Assembly: GCA_016285575.1 (NCBI GenBank)
Contig: JAEEQX010000004.1
Coordinates: forward strand, 1-62,190
Reading direction: 5' to 3'
Source of the DNA: Lachnospiraceae bacterium
Lineage (GTDB): Bacteria; Bacillota; Clostridia; Lachnospirales; Lachnospiraceae
DNA: 62,190 nucleotides
Of this stretch, positions 1 to 8,606 are shown piece after piece. The notes below the pieces were generated by a model. It saw only the letters and a list, made by a program, of their open reading frames with translations, ran no database searches and was not told where the DNA came from. A program made the translations under genes and the position numbers. Numbering within the stretch: position 1 is the first letter of the stretch; each line of letters opens with the position of its first letter.

Positions 1-255
1 TGACTCTCAGGAAAGTGCAACAGAAAATAACCGCCGCGCAAGCGGTAAGGGTGAAAAGGCGGTGTAAGAGACCACCGCTTATCCGGTAACGGGTAAGGCT
101 GTGTAAACCCCATCCGAAGCAAGACCAGACAGAGCCTATAAGTTTGCCCGACTTGGCTCAGGTAGGTTGCTTGAAATTCATGGTAACATGGATTCTAGAC
201 AGATGATCGTTCAAGACAGAACCCGGCTTACAGTTCCACTCGCTCATACAGTTTT
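1..255 (+). ncRNA. rnpB: RNase P RNA, type A, 3' part (5' end outside window)
   Basis: Catalytic RNA of RNase P, which removes 5' leaders from tRNA precursors. Conserved blocks recognisable by comparison with the E. coli RNA are AGTGCAACAGA (15-25), AAGGGTGAAAAGGCGGTGTAAG (about 47-68), the GTAAACCCC...GAAGCAAGACCA block (about 103-127), GGTAGGTTGCTTGA (161-174), and the near-universal GACAGAACCCGGCTTA (215-230). The 5' portion lies upstream of the window. The mature 3' end is estimated from the P1 strand and could lie 5-10 bases either way. An intrinsic terminator follows at 276-307. A 60-codon reading frame across 167-349 is not a gene; it is a shadow of this RNA. Confidence 0.93.
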
Positions 256-275
256 CAATATGAAGACGATAATCC

Positions 276-307
276 AATGTCGGACAACTTTTGTTCGGCA
301 TTTTTTA
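276..307 (+). terminator. Intrinsic terminator of rnpB
   Basis: Twelve-base arms at 276-287 and 291-302 pair with two wobbles around a three-base loop and run straight into a T-rich tail (301-307). It lies just after the RNase P RNA. Confidence 0.85.
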
Positions 308-341
308 TTGAAAAAGCGTGATTTTATGCATATTGCTTGTA

Positions 342-370
342 TTGTGTAAATTAGACATAAGGTGTATAAT
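342..370 (+). promoter_or_regulatory. Sigma-A promoter for iorA operon
   Basis: TTGTGT (342-347), 17-base spacer, TATAAT (365-370). It sits 60 bases upstream of the iorA start and after the rnpB terminator, so the iorA-iorB-paaK-ACT unit probably starts here. Confidence 0.65.
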
Positions 371-432
371 TGTTTACTGTGTGATTTTGTGATTATTATC
401 ATATATCCAGTATTACGGCGGAGGAAATATTA

Positions 433-2169
433 ATGGAAAAAAAGATTATGCTCGGAAACGAGGCTATTGCCCGCGGTGCATATGAAGCAGGTGTAAAAGT
501 GTCTTCTGCTTATCCCGGAACACCCAGTACCGAAATAAGCGAAAACATTGTTAAGTATCCTGAGATTTATGCAGAATGGGCACCCAATGAAAAGGTTGCT
601 ATGGAAGTTGCTATAGGTGCTTCCATGAGTGGTGTAAGAGCACTGGCATCTATGAAGATGGTTGGTGTCAATGTAGCTTCGGATCCTTTATATACTGTTT
701 CTTATATTGGAGTTAACGGCGGTTTGGTTTTAGTAGCAGCTGACGATCCCGGTCTTTATTCTTCACAGAATGAGCAGGATTCTAGATGTGTAGCAAGAGT
801 TGCACAGGTTCCTGTTTTAGAGCCTTCAGACTCAGCTGAAGCAAAAGAATTCACTAAGCTTGCTTTTGAATTATCAGAAAAATATGACTGTCCCATCATG
901 ATAAGAACAACTACACGTCTTGCTCACAGCCAGGGCGTAGTTGAACTTTGTGACAGAGAAGAAGTTGCAGACAAGCCTTATGAGAGAAGCGTTCCCAAGA
1001 ACGTTATGATGCCTGCAATGGCTAAGGGCAGACACGTATTTGTTGAAAAGCGTCTCAAGGATATGGCAGAAGATGCATGTACTCTTCCTATCAACAAGGT
1101 TGAGATGAACGATACAAAGATTGGTGTTATCACATCAGGTATTCCTTATCAGTACGTTAAGGAAGCACTTCCTAATGCAAGCGTATTAAAGCTTGGTTTG
1201 GTTCATCCTCTTCCCAAGAAATTAATCGAAGATTTCGCTAAGAAAGTAGATACATTATATGTTATCGAGGAACTTGAGCCTCTTATCGAGGAGCAGGTTA
1301 AGTCATGGGGTATTGCTTGCCATGGTAAAGACATTCTTACCATTCAGGGTGAGTACTCAGCTAACATGCTTAGAGAAGCAATCTTAAAAGAAAAAGTCGA
1401 GACAGAAGAACCTGCTAAGGTACCTGCTCGTCCTCCCATTCTTTGCCCCGGTTGCCCTCATAGAAGCACATTTACAGTTCTTAACGAACTCAAGATGCAT
1501 GCAGCAGGAGATATCGGATGCTACACACTTGGTGCAGTGGCTCCTCTTAATGTTATCGATACTACGGTTTGCATGGGTTCATCCATTTCCACACTTCATG
1601 GTATGGAAAAGGCAAAAGGAAAAGATTATATCAAGAATTGGGTTGCTGTAATCGGAGATTCAACATTCCTTCATACAGGTATCAATTCACTTCTTAATAT
1701 GGTATACAACAAATCTACAGGTACAGTTATCATCATGGATAACTCTACAACAGGTATGACAGGTCATCAGGATCATGCTGCAACAGGTAAGACATTAAGT
1801 GGCGAGGCAACATATGCAGTTGATTTGATTGATCTTTGCCATGCACTCGGCGTTGAGTATGTTACTGTAGTTAATGCATTTGATACTGAAAAGTTAAAAG
1901 CTACAATCAAAGAAGAAGTTGCAAGAGATGCTGTTTCAGTTATTATTTCTCAGGCTCCTTGCGCACTTCTTAAGAGCAATGTTTCTCATAAGAAATGCTA
2001 TGCTTTATCTGATAAGTGCAAGAAGTGCGGCGCTTGCTTGAAGCCCGGCTGTCCTGCAATGAGCAAGAATCCTGATGGAACTATTGCAATTGACGATACT
2101 ATGTGTAACGGTTGCGGATTATGTGCATCAAGATGTAAGTTCGATGCAATCGAGACAAGAGAGGTGTAA
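433..2169 (+). CDS. iorA: Indolepyruvate ferredoxin oxidoreductase, alpha subunit
   Basis: Large subunit of the TPP- and Fe-S-dependent enzyme that oxidatively decarboxylates arylpyruvates (indole-, phenyl-, hydroxyphenylpyruvate) to aryl-acetyl-CoA, reducing ferredoxin; the reaction is reversible in anaerobes. The 578 residues match the family: an N-terminal pyrimidine-binding domain containing YPGTPSTEI, a TPP-binding domain with GDIGCYTLG and VIGDSTF-HTG, and a C-terminal double ferredoxin domain with Cys 529, 532, 535, 540 and 558, 561, 564, 568. A GAGG ribosome site (421-424) precedes the ATG. iorB follows two bases after the stop, then a CoA ligase and an ACT protein, which places this in aromatic amino acid breakdown or resynthesis. 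Confidence 0.96.
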   Translation: MEKKIMLGNEAIARGAYEAGVKVSSAYPGTPSTEISENIVKYPEIYAEWAPNEKVAMEVAIGASMSGVRALASMKMVGVNVASDPLYTVSYIGVNGGLVLVAADDPGLYSSQNEQDSRCVARVAQVPVLEPSDSAEAKEFTKLAFELSEKYDCPIMIRTTTRLAHSQGVVELCDREEVADKPYERSVPKNVMMPAMAKGRHVFVEKRLKDMAEDACTLPINKVEMNDTKIGVITSGIPYQYVKEALPNASVLKLGLVHPLPKKLIEDFAKKVDTLYVIEELEPLIEEQVKSWGIACHGKDILTIQGEYSANMLREAILKEKVETEEPAKVPARPPILCPGCPHRSTFTVLNELKMHAAGDIGCYTLGAVAPLNVIDTTVCMGSSISTLHGMEKAKGKDYIKNWVAVIGDSTFLHTGINSLLNMVYNKSTGTVIIMDNSTTGMTGHQDHAATGKTLSGEATYAVDLIDLCHALGVEYVTVVNAFDTEKLKATIKEEVARDAVSVIISQAPCALLKSNVSHKKCYALSDKCKKCGACLKPGCPAMSKNPDGTIAIDDTMCNGCGLCASRCKFDAIETREV

Positions 2170-2171
2170 GC

Positions 2172-2768
2172 ATGGAAACAAAGAGTATTATGATAGTTGG
2201 TGTAGGCGGTCAGGGTACTTTGCTTACAAGTAGAATATTAGGTGGTGTTATCACCGAAGCAGGTTACGATGTTAAGCTTTCTGAAGTTCATGGTATGGCG
2301 CAACGTGGTGGTAGCGTAGTTACTTTTGTTCGTTATGGTGAAAAAGTATACGAGCCCATCGTTGAAGAAGGATGCGCAGATGTACTTATCGCTTTCGAGA
2401 GACTTGAAGCTTTAAGATATGCACACTTCCTTAAAAAAGATGGCGTGCTTATCGTTAACGATCAGAGAATTGATCCTATGACAGTTCTCACAGGTGTTGC
2501 GGAATATCCTGAAAACATCATTGAGAATCTTAAGAATAAATACAAAGTCATTGACATCGATGCTATGGCAGAAGCAAAAAAGATTGGCAATGCAAGAGTA
2601 TTTAATACAATCATCGTAGGTATTGCTGCTAAACATATGGATTTTGACAAGGACGCTTGGATTAAGGTTATTGAGAAGACGGTTCCGGCCAAAACAATCG
2701 ATATCAACAAGGCAGCTTTTGAAGCCGGTTATAATTTTAATTATAATATACAGGGTTTTAAGGATTAA
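2172..2768 (+). CDS. iorB: Indolepyruvate ferredoxin oxidoreductase, beta subunit
   Basis: Gamma-type domain subunit (198 aa) that pairs with IorA to form the arylpyruvate:ferredoxin oxidoreductase. The N-terminal GVGGQGTLL motif (about residues 10-18) and the following EVHGMAQRGGSV block are diagnostic of the pyruvate ferredoxin/flavodoxin oxidoreductase gamma family. It starts two bases after iorA, indicating a shared mRNA and probable translational coupling. Length is typical for the family. An 80-base gap with no terminator separates it from paaK. Confidence 0.95.
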   Translation: METKSIMIVGVGGQGTLLTSRILGGVITEAGYDVKLSEVHGMAQRGGSVVTFVRYGEKVYEPIVEEGCADVLIAFERLEALRYAHFLKKDGVLIVNDQRIDPMTVLTGVAEYPENIIENLKNKYKVIDIDAMAEAKKIGNARVFNTIIVGIAAKHMDFDKDAWIKVIEKTVPAKTIDINKAAFEAGYNFNYNIQGFKD

Positions 2769-2848
2769 AGTTTATATGTTTTTTGTGCGCAACTGTTACA
2801 AAAAGACAACGTTAACAATCAGTTTCCAAGAAAAAGAGGTTACCCGTT

Positions 2849-4150
2849 ATGATTTGGAATGAAGCAAGAGAATGCATGAGCCGCGATGAAATGGCCAACA
2901 TGCAGGGGGCGAGGCTAAAAAAAGTCGTAGCCAATGTGTACCACAATGTTGAGTTTTACCGTAAAAAGATGCAGGAGATCGGCCTTGAACCGGGAGATAT
3001 CAACGGTATTGAAGATATTACCAAACTTCCTTTTACAACAAAGAGTGACTTAAGAGACAATTATCCTTTCGGTCTTCTTGCAGTCCCCAGGTCACAGATT
3101 GTCAGAGTACATGCATCAAGCGGTACAACAGGCAAGGCAACAGTAGTTGCTTACACAAGAAGAGATATTGAAGCCTGGCAGGAGTGCGTTGCAAGAGATC
3201 TTGTAATGTGCGGTATCACCAAGGAAGACATGATTCAGGTTGCATACGGATATGGTCTGTTTACAGGCGGTCTGGGCCTTCATTATGGCGCTGAAAACCT
3301 GGGATGTATGACAGTACCAATGTCCACAGGCAATACCAAGAGACTTGTTACAATGATGGAAGACTTCGGTGCCACAGCCATAGCATGTACACCTTCTTAT
3401 CTTCTTCACATTGCAGAAGTAATTGAAGAGATGGGTGTTAAGGATAAACTTAAGTTAAAGACAGCTATCTGTGGTGCAGAGCCTTGGACAGAAAAGATGA
3501 GACTGCAGATAGAAGAAAAGCTTGGTATTAATGCTCATGATATATATGGTCTTTCAGAAGTATGCGGACCCGGTGTTGCATGCGACTGCCAGTTCCACAA
3601 GGGACTTCATGTTCAGGAAGATCATTTCTTTGCAGAGATTGTTGATAAAGAAACACTCAATCCTCTTCCTGACGGAGAGGTAGGTGAGTTGGTATTTACA
3701 ACTCTTACAAAAGAGGGATTACCTTTACTTCGTTACAGAACCAAGGATCTTACAAGTATTGATCATTCCACTTGTGAGTGTGGACGTACAACTCCCAGAA
3801 TCTCCAAGTTTAAGGGTAGAAGTGATGATATGCTTATCATTCGTGGTGTTAATGTATTCCCTTCACAGGTTGAGACAGCACTTCTTGAAATTGATGGTGT
3901 ATCACCTCATTACATGATGATAGTAGACAGAGTTAACAATCTTGATACTCTTGAAGTACAGGTTGAAGTTGACGAAAATGTATTCTCTGATGAGATTAGA
4001 GAGATGGAGAATCTTACCAAGAAGATATCAGCAGCTTTACAGAGTGCACTTCTTATTGCTGTTAAGGTTAAGCTCGTTGAGCCCAGAACTCTTGAGAGAT
4101 TTGAAGGCAAATCAAAGCACGTAATAGATAAGAGAGTATTAGTAGACTAG
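2849..4150 (+). CDS. paaK: Phenylacetate--CoA ligase family protein
   Basis: Adenylate-forming enzyme of the PaaK family (433 aa), ATP + arylacetate + CoA giving aryl-acetyl-CoA, or the reverse to conserve energy. The P-loop-like SSGTTGK lies near residues 89-96, the YGLSE motif near 232-236, and a C-terminal AMP-binding domain carries GRSDDMLIIRGVNVFP. Cys/His residues (CDCQFH and CECGRT) around the hinge could bind a metal, as in other clostridial homologues. Next to IorAB it would interconvert arylacetates and aryl-CoA. In rumen-type anaerobes this pair can also run in reverse to build aromatic amino acids from arylacetates. Exact substrate (phenyl-, indole-, hydroxyphenylacetate) cannot be read from sequence. 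Confidence 0.93.
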   Translation: MIWNEARECMSRDEMANMQGARLKKVVANVYHNVEFYRKKMQEIGLEPGDINGIEDITKLPFTTKSDLRDNYPFGLLAVPRSQIVRVHASSGTTGKATVVAYTRRDIEAWQECVARDLVMCGITKEDMIQVAYGYGLFTGGLGLHYGAENLGCMTVPMSTGNTKRLVTMMEDFGATAIACTPSYLLHIAEVIEEMGVKDKLKLKTAICGAEPWTEKMRLQIEEKLGINAHDIYGLSEVCGPGVACDCQFHKGLHVQEDHFFAEIVDKETLNPLPDGEVGELVFTTLTKEGLPLLRYRTKDLTSIDHSTCECGRTTPRISKFKGRSDDMLIIRGVNVFPSQVETALLEIDGVSPHYMMIVDRVNNLDTLEVQVEVDENVFSDEIREMENLTKKISAALQSALLIAVKVKLVEPRTLERFEGKSKHVIDKRVLVD

Positions 4151-4161
4151 GGGGTGTGGGT

Positions 4162-4590
4162 ATGTATTTAAAGCAGTTAACGGTATTTCTTGAAAACAGA
4201 GAAGGAAGACTTGATTCCGTAACAGATATTTTGGCTAAGAATGACATTAATATTGTTTGTCTTACACTTGCTGATACCAGTGAATACGGTGTTATCAGAA
4301 TGATAGTATCCGATCCCGATAAGGCTAAAAGTGTATTAAAGGCAGAAGGATGTCTTGCCAGACTTACAGATGTTCTTGCTGTAGAGATGGAGCAAAAAGC
4401 AGGATCACTCAATAAGATTACCAAGATTTTCTCTGATGAGAACATCAATATTGAGTATATGTATACACTTAATTCTGCAAAAGAAGCAGGCTCCATGATC
4501 CTTAAGTGTTCAGATATTGAAAAAGGATTTGAGGCTGTAAAAAAAGCAGGATTCAAGCTTGTAGATCCTAACGTAGCATACGCTCTTTAA
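4162..4590 (+). CDS. Tandem ACT-domain protein
   Basis: A 142-residue protein made of two ACT domains (about residues 1-70 and 71-140), a ligand-binding fold for amino acids, without a catalytic domain. The first repeat begins YLKQLTVFLENREGRL and the second AVEMEQKAGSLNKI. The ATG at 4162 is preferred over a GTG two codons upstream because a GGGGGTG ribosome site (4151-4156) is correctly spaced for it. It lies eleven bases after paaK and is last in the iorA operon, before a clear terminator. It probably senses an aromatic amino acid and modulates the operon's enzymes; that role is inferred from context. Confidence 0.88.
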   Translation: MYLKQLTVFLENREGRLDSVTDILAKNDINIVCLTLADTSEYGVIRMIVSDPDKAKSVLKAEGCLARLTDVLAVEMEQKAGSLNKITKIFSDENINIEYMYTLNSAKEAGSMILKCSDIEKGFEAVKKAGFKLVDPNVAYAL

Positions 4591-4610
4591 TCAAAAATAT
4601 TTTAAAGATA

Positions 4611-4637
4611 AGAGGCAGGTCTTCCTGCCTCTTTTTG
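4611..4637 (+). terminator. Intrinsic terminator of the iorA-iorB-paaK-ACT operon
   Basis: AGAGGCAGG (4611-4619) and CCTGCCTCT (4624-4632) form a perfect nine-base stem with a four-base loop, followed by a T run. Confidence 0.92.
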
Positions 4638-4649
4638 TATGCGAAAAAA

Positions 4650-4688
4650 CTTCCCTACTCGATGTTACACTCCTGCGAGAGAAATTTT
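4650..4688. repeat. Degenerate dispersed sequence, related to 14783-14864
   Basis: CTTCCCTACTCGAT (4650-4663) is identical to 14851-14864, and CACTCCTGCGAGAGAAATTT (4668-4687) closely resembles 14783-14803. The two modules are in opposite order at the two sites. Here the palindromic partners are missing, so this looks like a decayed copy of an intergenic element. Confidence 0.5.
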
Positions 4689-4701
4689 ATAAATAAAAAT
4701 A

Positions 4702-4730
4702 GTGAATGTATGTTCGAATTATGATATAAT
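4702..4730 (+). promoter_or_regulatory. Probable sigma-A promoter for pcrA
   Basis: TATAAT (4725-4730) with a weak -35 GTGAAT (4702-4707) at 17 bases. The pcrA start is about 50 bases downstream. Confidence 0.55.
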
Positions 4731-4780
4731 ATCGGCAGTGTCGCAAAAGCGAAACTATTAAGAATTATAAGAGGAAAAAT

Positions 4781-7156
4781 ATGAATCTTGAGAGATATCT
4801 TAATCCTGAACAGCTGGATGCGGCTTCACATATTGAAGGCCCTGTATTGATACTTGCAGGCGCCGGTTCGGGTAAGACAAGAGTTATTACATATAGAATT
4901 GCATACATGATAGATCAGGGTATATCTCCTTATAATATCCTGGCAATCACCTTTACCAATAAAGCTGCAGAAGAAATGAGACAGAGAATCGATGATTTGG
5001 TTGAACTCGAATCTGATTCAATATGGGTATCAACTTTCCACTCAACGTGTGCTCGAATTCTTAGAAGGCATATAGACAGGATTGGATATGATACCAACTT
5101 CTCGATATATGATACGGATGATACCAAAAAGCTTATAACCAATCTCTTAAAAAAGAACAACATTAATCCCAAGGAATATCCTGCCAAGAGTATTTTAGCT
5201 GTCATAAGCTCTAACAAGAATGAAATGATTGGCTGGGAAGAATATGAGTCAATGGCAAAAGGGGAATATGAAAAAGTAATTGCCCTTTTGTATAGAGATT
5301 ATCAAAAAGCGTTGTTTGACAATAACGCTCTTGATTTTGATGATTTGTTACTTCTTACTGTTGAACTTTTCAAAAAAGTTCCCGAGGTATTGGAGAATTA
5401 CAGAAATCGTTTTAAATATATTCTGGTGGATGAGTATCAGGATACCAACAGTGTGCAGTTTGCATTCATCAATATGCTTGCTGCCAAGAGCAGAAATCTA
5501 TGCGTAGTAGGTGATGACGATCAGTCCATATACAGATTCAGAGGAGCCAATATACGCAATATTCTTGATTTCGAAAAGAATTTCAAAGATGCATATGTGG
5601 TTAAGCTTGAGCAAAACTACAGATCTACTGAAAATATCCTCAATGCTGCCAATGCGGTTATAGCTAATAATAAGGGCAGAAAAGAAAAGAGTCTTTGGTC
5701 AGAAAATGGTGATGGTACCAAGATACATTTCAGAAGATTGGATTCGACAAGGGAAGAGGCTTCTTTTGTCGTTGATGACATATATACTAAGGTTAGAAGA
5801 AGGGACTGCTTAAGAAAAGAATGCGCTGTTCTCTATAGAACCAATCAGCAATCGCGTGAACTTGAAGAAGCAATGCTTAGAGAGAATATACCTTATACGA
5901 TTGTTGGCGGTACTAATTTCTATGCAAGACGTGAAGTTAAGGATATACTCGCATATCTTAAAACCATAGCTAACGGAAGCGATAATCTTAATGTCGAAAG
6001 AATAGTCAATGTTCCCAAGCGAGGCATCGGTGATACATCTCTTGGAAAAGCAACTGCATTTGCTGAGAACAATGATATTTCTTTATTCGAGGCGTTACTC
6101 CATGCTGATAGAATTCCTTCAATTGGAAAAGCAGCATCCAAGATGATGGATTTTGCTACGGATATATGCATATTCAGAGAGAGGATAAAAGAAGATGAAT
6201 TTGATGATCTCTCCGAACTAATCGGAGCTCTCGTTGAAAAGATTGATTATAATGCATATCTTTACGAGACAGAGGAGAAAGAAGACGCGGATGACAGAAT
6301 AGCCAATATAGATGAATTAATCTCCAAGGCAGCGTATTTTGAGGAGAAATTCATAGCAGAACAGGGCGATGTGGAAGAGGCTAAGAAACCTACACTTCAG
6401 GACTTTTTAAATGATGTATCTTTGGTTGCAGATATAGACAATGCTGATACATCAGCTGACAGAGTGCTGATGATGACGATTCATTCAGCCAAGGGTTTGG
6501 AATTCTCCCATGTGTATATCGTCGGTATGGAAGATGGCTTATTCCCCGGAGACAGAGCAGTTAACGCTTATGATCCTGAGGATATGGAAGAGGAAAGACG
6601 TCTTGCATATGTAGGCATCACCAGAGCGAAGGAAGATCTTACATTAACATCAGCAGCTAGCCGTATGTATAGGGGGCAGTGGGTTAATTTTCCTATCAGC
6701 AGATTTGTAAAAGAGATTCCTCTTAATCTCATGGAATCCAATATGTCTCTTGAAAAAAAGACGGCCGACACGATACCTTTATATGAGAAAAAGGATAAGT
6801 CTGTTAAGTTATATTCAGGATATATTAACCAGAGTATGAAGAGTAGTACTACTTCGAACGTTAATAAGCCTTATTCCGGAACCAATATACTATCGTCAGC
6901 CAAGCCTGTTGCCAAGCCTAAGATTAGTGTTAAGCCTGTTCAGACTGCAAAACCTGTTTCATTTACCAAGGGTAGCGAGATTCAGAGTGAAATCAATTAC
7001 AAGGTGGGCGATAGGGTAAGCCATATCAAGTTTGGTGAAGGTATGGTTAAGGATATCGATAATTCCGGAGTCAACACTTATGTAACCATTGAATTCGATA
7101 CTTACGGACAGAGAGTTTTGGACTCCAGATTCGCTAAATTAAACGTGATTGGATAG
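4781..7156 (+). CDS. pcrA: ATP-dependent DNA helicase PcrA/UvrD
   Basis: Superfamily 1A 3'-5' DNA helicase (791 aa) used in nucleotide excision repair, plasmid replication and removal of recombinase filaments. Visible motifs in order: Walker A AGAGSGKT (residues 26-33), motif Ia AITFTNKAA, Walker B DEYQDTN (about 216), GDDDQSIYRFRGA, motif IV QNYRST, motif V TIHSAKGLEF, and motif VI RRLAYVGITRA. A low-complexity linker (about 650-735) rich in Lys, Pro and Ser precedes a C-terminal KVGDRVSHIKFGEG domain, the Tudor-like RNA polymerase-binding module of PcrA. It is monocistronic, with its own promoter, and is followed by a weakly linked small gene. Confidence 0.97.
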   Translation: MNLERYLNPEQLDAASHIEGPVLILAGAGSGKTRVITYRIAYMIDQGISPYNILAITFTNKAAEEMRQRIDDLVELESDSIWVSTFHSTCARILRRHIDRIGYDTNFSIYDTDDTKKLITNLLKKNNINPKEYPAKSILAVISSNKNEMIGWEEYESMAKGEYEKVIALLYRDYQKALFDNNALDFDDLLLLTVELFKKVPEVLENYRNRFKYILVDEYQDTNSVQFAFINMLAAKSRNLCVVGDDDQSIYRFRGANIRNILDFEKNFKDAYVVKLEQNYRSTENILNAANAVIANNKGRKEKSLWSENGDGTKIHFRRLDSTREEASFVVDDIYTKVRRRDCLRKECAVLYRTNQQSRELEEAMLRENIPYTIVGGTNFYARREVKDILAYLKTIANGSDNLNVERIVNVPKRGIGDTSLGKATAFAENNDISLFEALLHADRIPSIGKAASKMMDFATDICIFRERIKEDEFDDLSELIGALVEKIDYNAYLYETEEKEDADDRIANIDELISKAAYFEEKFIAEQGDVEEAKKPTLQDFLNDVSLVADIDNADTSADRVLMMTIHSAKGLEFSHVYIVGMEDGLFPGDRAVNAYDPEDMEEERRLAYVGITRAKEDLTLTSAASRMYRGQWVNFPISRFVKEIPLNLMESNMSLEKKTADTIPLYEKKDKSVKLYSGYINQSMKSSTTSNVNKPYSGTNILSSAKPVAKPKISVKPVQTAKPVSFTKGSEIQSEINYKVGDRVSHIKFGEGMVKDIDNSGVNTYVTIEFDTYGQRVLDSRFAKLNVIG

Positions 7157-7273
7157 AAAAAATATATTCAAAACTGATTTACATAAAATTTTAAAATAAA
7201 CTATCTTTTTTTATTTACTAGTGATATAATAACAATGAAATATCTTTTAATAATCATAAGGGGGATATGTCCT

Positions 7274-7591
7274 ATGGCAAATATTTTGAGACTTTTTAAG
7301 AAAGTAAAGGATTTTGATGATTTTCTTGAAATGACTAAATTAGACGGTATTTTAAACAGAAAGAAGAGAGAACAGGAAGAGGCAGAAGCTGCTAAGAGAC
7401 GTAATATTATTATTACAATTCTTGCTATCGTAGGCGCTATTGCAGCAGTAGCAGGTATCGCTTATCTTGTATATCGTTATCTCACACCCGATTATCTTGA
7501 AGATTTCGATGATGATTTTGATGACGATTTCGATGACGATTTCTTTGATGACGAAGACGCTATCGAAGACAAAGAAGATAAGGAAGAATAA
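7274..7591 (+). CDS. Small single-pass membrane protein with Asp-rich tail
   Basis: Unknown 105-residue protein. A charged N-terminal half (about 1-40, Lys/Arg/Glu-rich, likely helical) is followed by one hydrophobic segment (about residues 43-66) and then a strongly acidic tail with three consecutive DDFD-type repeats and a closing Glu/Asp/Lys run. The start is set at 7274 because AAGGGGG (7258-7264) is ideally spaced for it. The -10 box TATAAT (7225-7230) would put the transcript start near 7237, so an in-frame ATG at 7235 cannot be used. A terminator follows at 7635. No function can be assigned. Confidence 0.8.
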   Translation: MANILRLFKKVKDFDDFLEMTKLDGILNRKKREQEEAEAAKRRNIIITILAIVGAIAAVAGIAYLVYRYLTPDYLEDFDDDFDDDFDDDFFDDEDAIEDKEDKEE

Positions 7592-7634
7592 TTAAGCCTT
7601 CTTAAATTTATTTTGTTGTTATAAATGATGTGGA

Positions 7635-7666
7635 AAGGAATAACTCGGAAGGGTTGTTCCTTTTTT
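7635..7666 (+). terminator. Intrinsic terminator after small membrane protein gene
   Basis: AAGGAATAAC (7635-7644) pairs with GTTGTTCCTT (7653-7662), one wobble, followed by six T. It lies 23 bases before the glycosyltransferase start. Confidence 0.85.
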
Positions 7667-7688
7667 CGATTAATGTAAGTGAGGGAAA

Positions 7689-8606
7689 ATGGTAACTGTA
7701 TCAGTTTGTATGATTGTTAAAAATGAAGAGAAGGTTTTAAGAAGGTGTCTTGATTCACTAAAGGGTCTATATGAAGAATTGGTTATAGTAGATACCGGTT
7801 CGACGGATTCTACCAAGAGCATCGCAATGGAATATACGAATAAAGTATATGATTTTGAATGGATTAATGATTTTTCGGCAGCTAGAAATTATGCTTTTTC
7901 CAAGTGCAATATGGAGTATATTTATTCGGTAGATGCGGATGAAGTGCTCGATGAAGAAAACAGATTTCAGTTTAAGATATTAAAAGATAATCTTATTACT
8001 GATATTGAGATAGTGCAGATGCTCTATGTTACACCGCTTGAACATAATACTACCGAAAACTTTGAGAAAGAGTATCGACCTAAACTCTTTAAGCGATTAA
8101 GAACTTTTACATGGATAGATCCGATTCATGAGACTCTAAGACTTGATCCTGTTGTGTTTGATTCTGATATAGAGATACTTCATTTACCAATCAATAATCA
8201 TTCTAAGAGAGATTTTGGAATATTTGAGAGATTGACTGCAAATGGTGATATTCTTTCCGAGAGACTCCACAATATGTATTCAAGAGAACTCATGATATCC
8301 GGTAAGGATGATGATTTTATAAAAGCAAAAGAGTACTTTTTGAATTCTCTTCATATGACCGATAATCCGGACATGCTCACAGAATCGTATTGTGTTATCT
8401 GCCATACATTCAGAATTGAAAAGAATGAAGGAGAGTTTCTTAAGTATTTTGGAATAGCCAATAGTGAATACGAATGCAGCGAATTATGCAAGGAAGCAGA
8501 ACTTTTCTATAGGGCTAAAAATGACGATGAGAGAGCGACTCTCTGGAAAAAGAAAGCACTTGAAACATATCCCGTTCTTAACAGTGAATGGGATAAAATG
8601 GAATAA
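7689..8606 (+). CDS. Family 2 glycosyltransferase
   Basis: A 305-residue cytoplasmic GT-A fold transferase. The N-terminus SVCMIVKNEEKVLRRCLDSL is the typical start of the family. It is followed by VDTGSTDST and, near residues 80-85, the metal/nucleotide-binding VDADEVL (DXD-type). The C-terminal third is helical and resembles the TPR-like tails of SunS-like glycosyltransferases. Substrate is unknown. Its stop codon abuts the stop of the convergent gene (8607) with no intergenic base and no obvious terminator. The ribosome site GTGAGGGA lies just upstream of the ATG. Confidence 0.88.
   Translation: MVTVSVCMIVKNEEKVLRRCLDSLKGLYEELVIVDTGSTDSTKSIAMEYTNKVYDFEWINDFSAARNYAFSKCNMEYIYSVDADEVLDEENRFQFKILKDNLITDIEIVQMLYVTPLEHNTTENFEKEYRPKLFKRLRTFTWIDPIHETLRLDPVVFDSDIEILHLPINNHSKRDFGIFERLTANGDILSERLHNMYSRELMISGKDDDFIKAKEYFLNSLHMTDNPDMLTESYCVICHTFRIEKNEGEFLKYFGIANSEYECSELCKEAELFYRAKNDDERATLWKKKALETYPVLNSEWDKME

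Noticed and set aside
167-349. 60-codon reading frame at the window start
   Set aside because: It lies over the RNase P RNA and its terminator, has no ribosome site and no protein-like composition.
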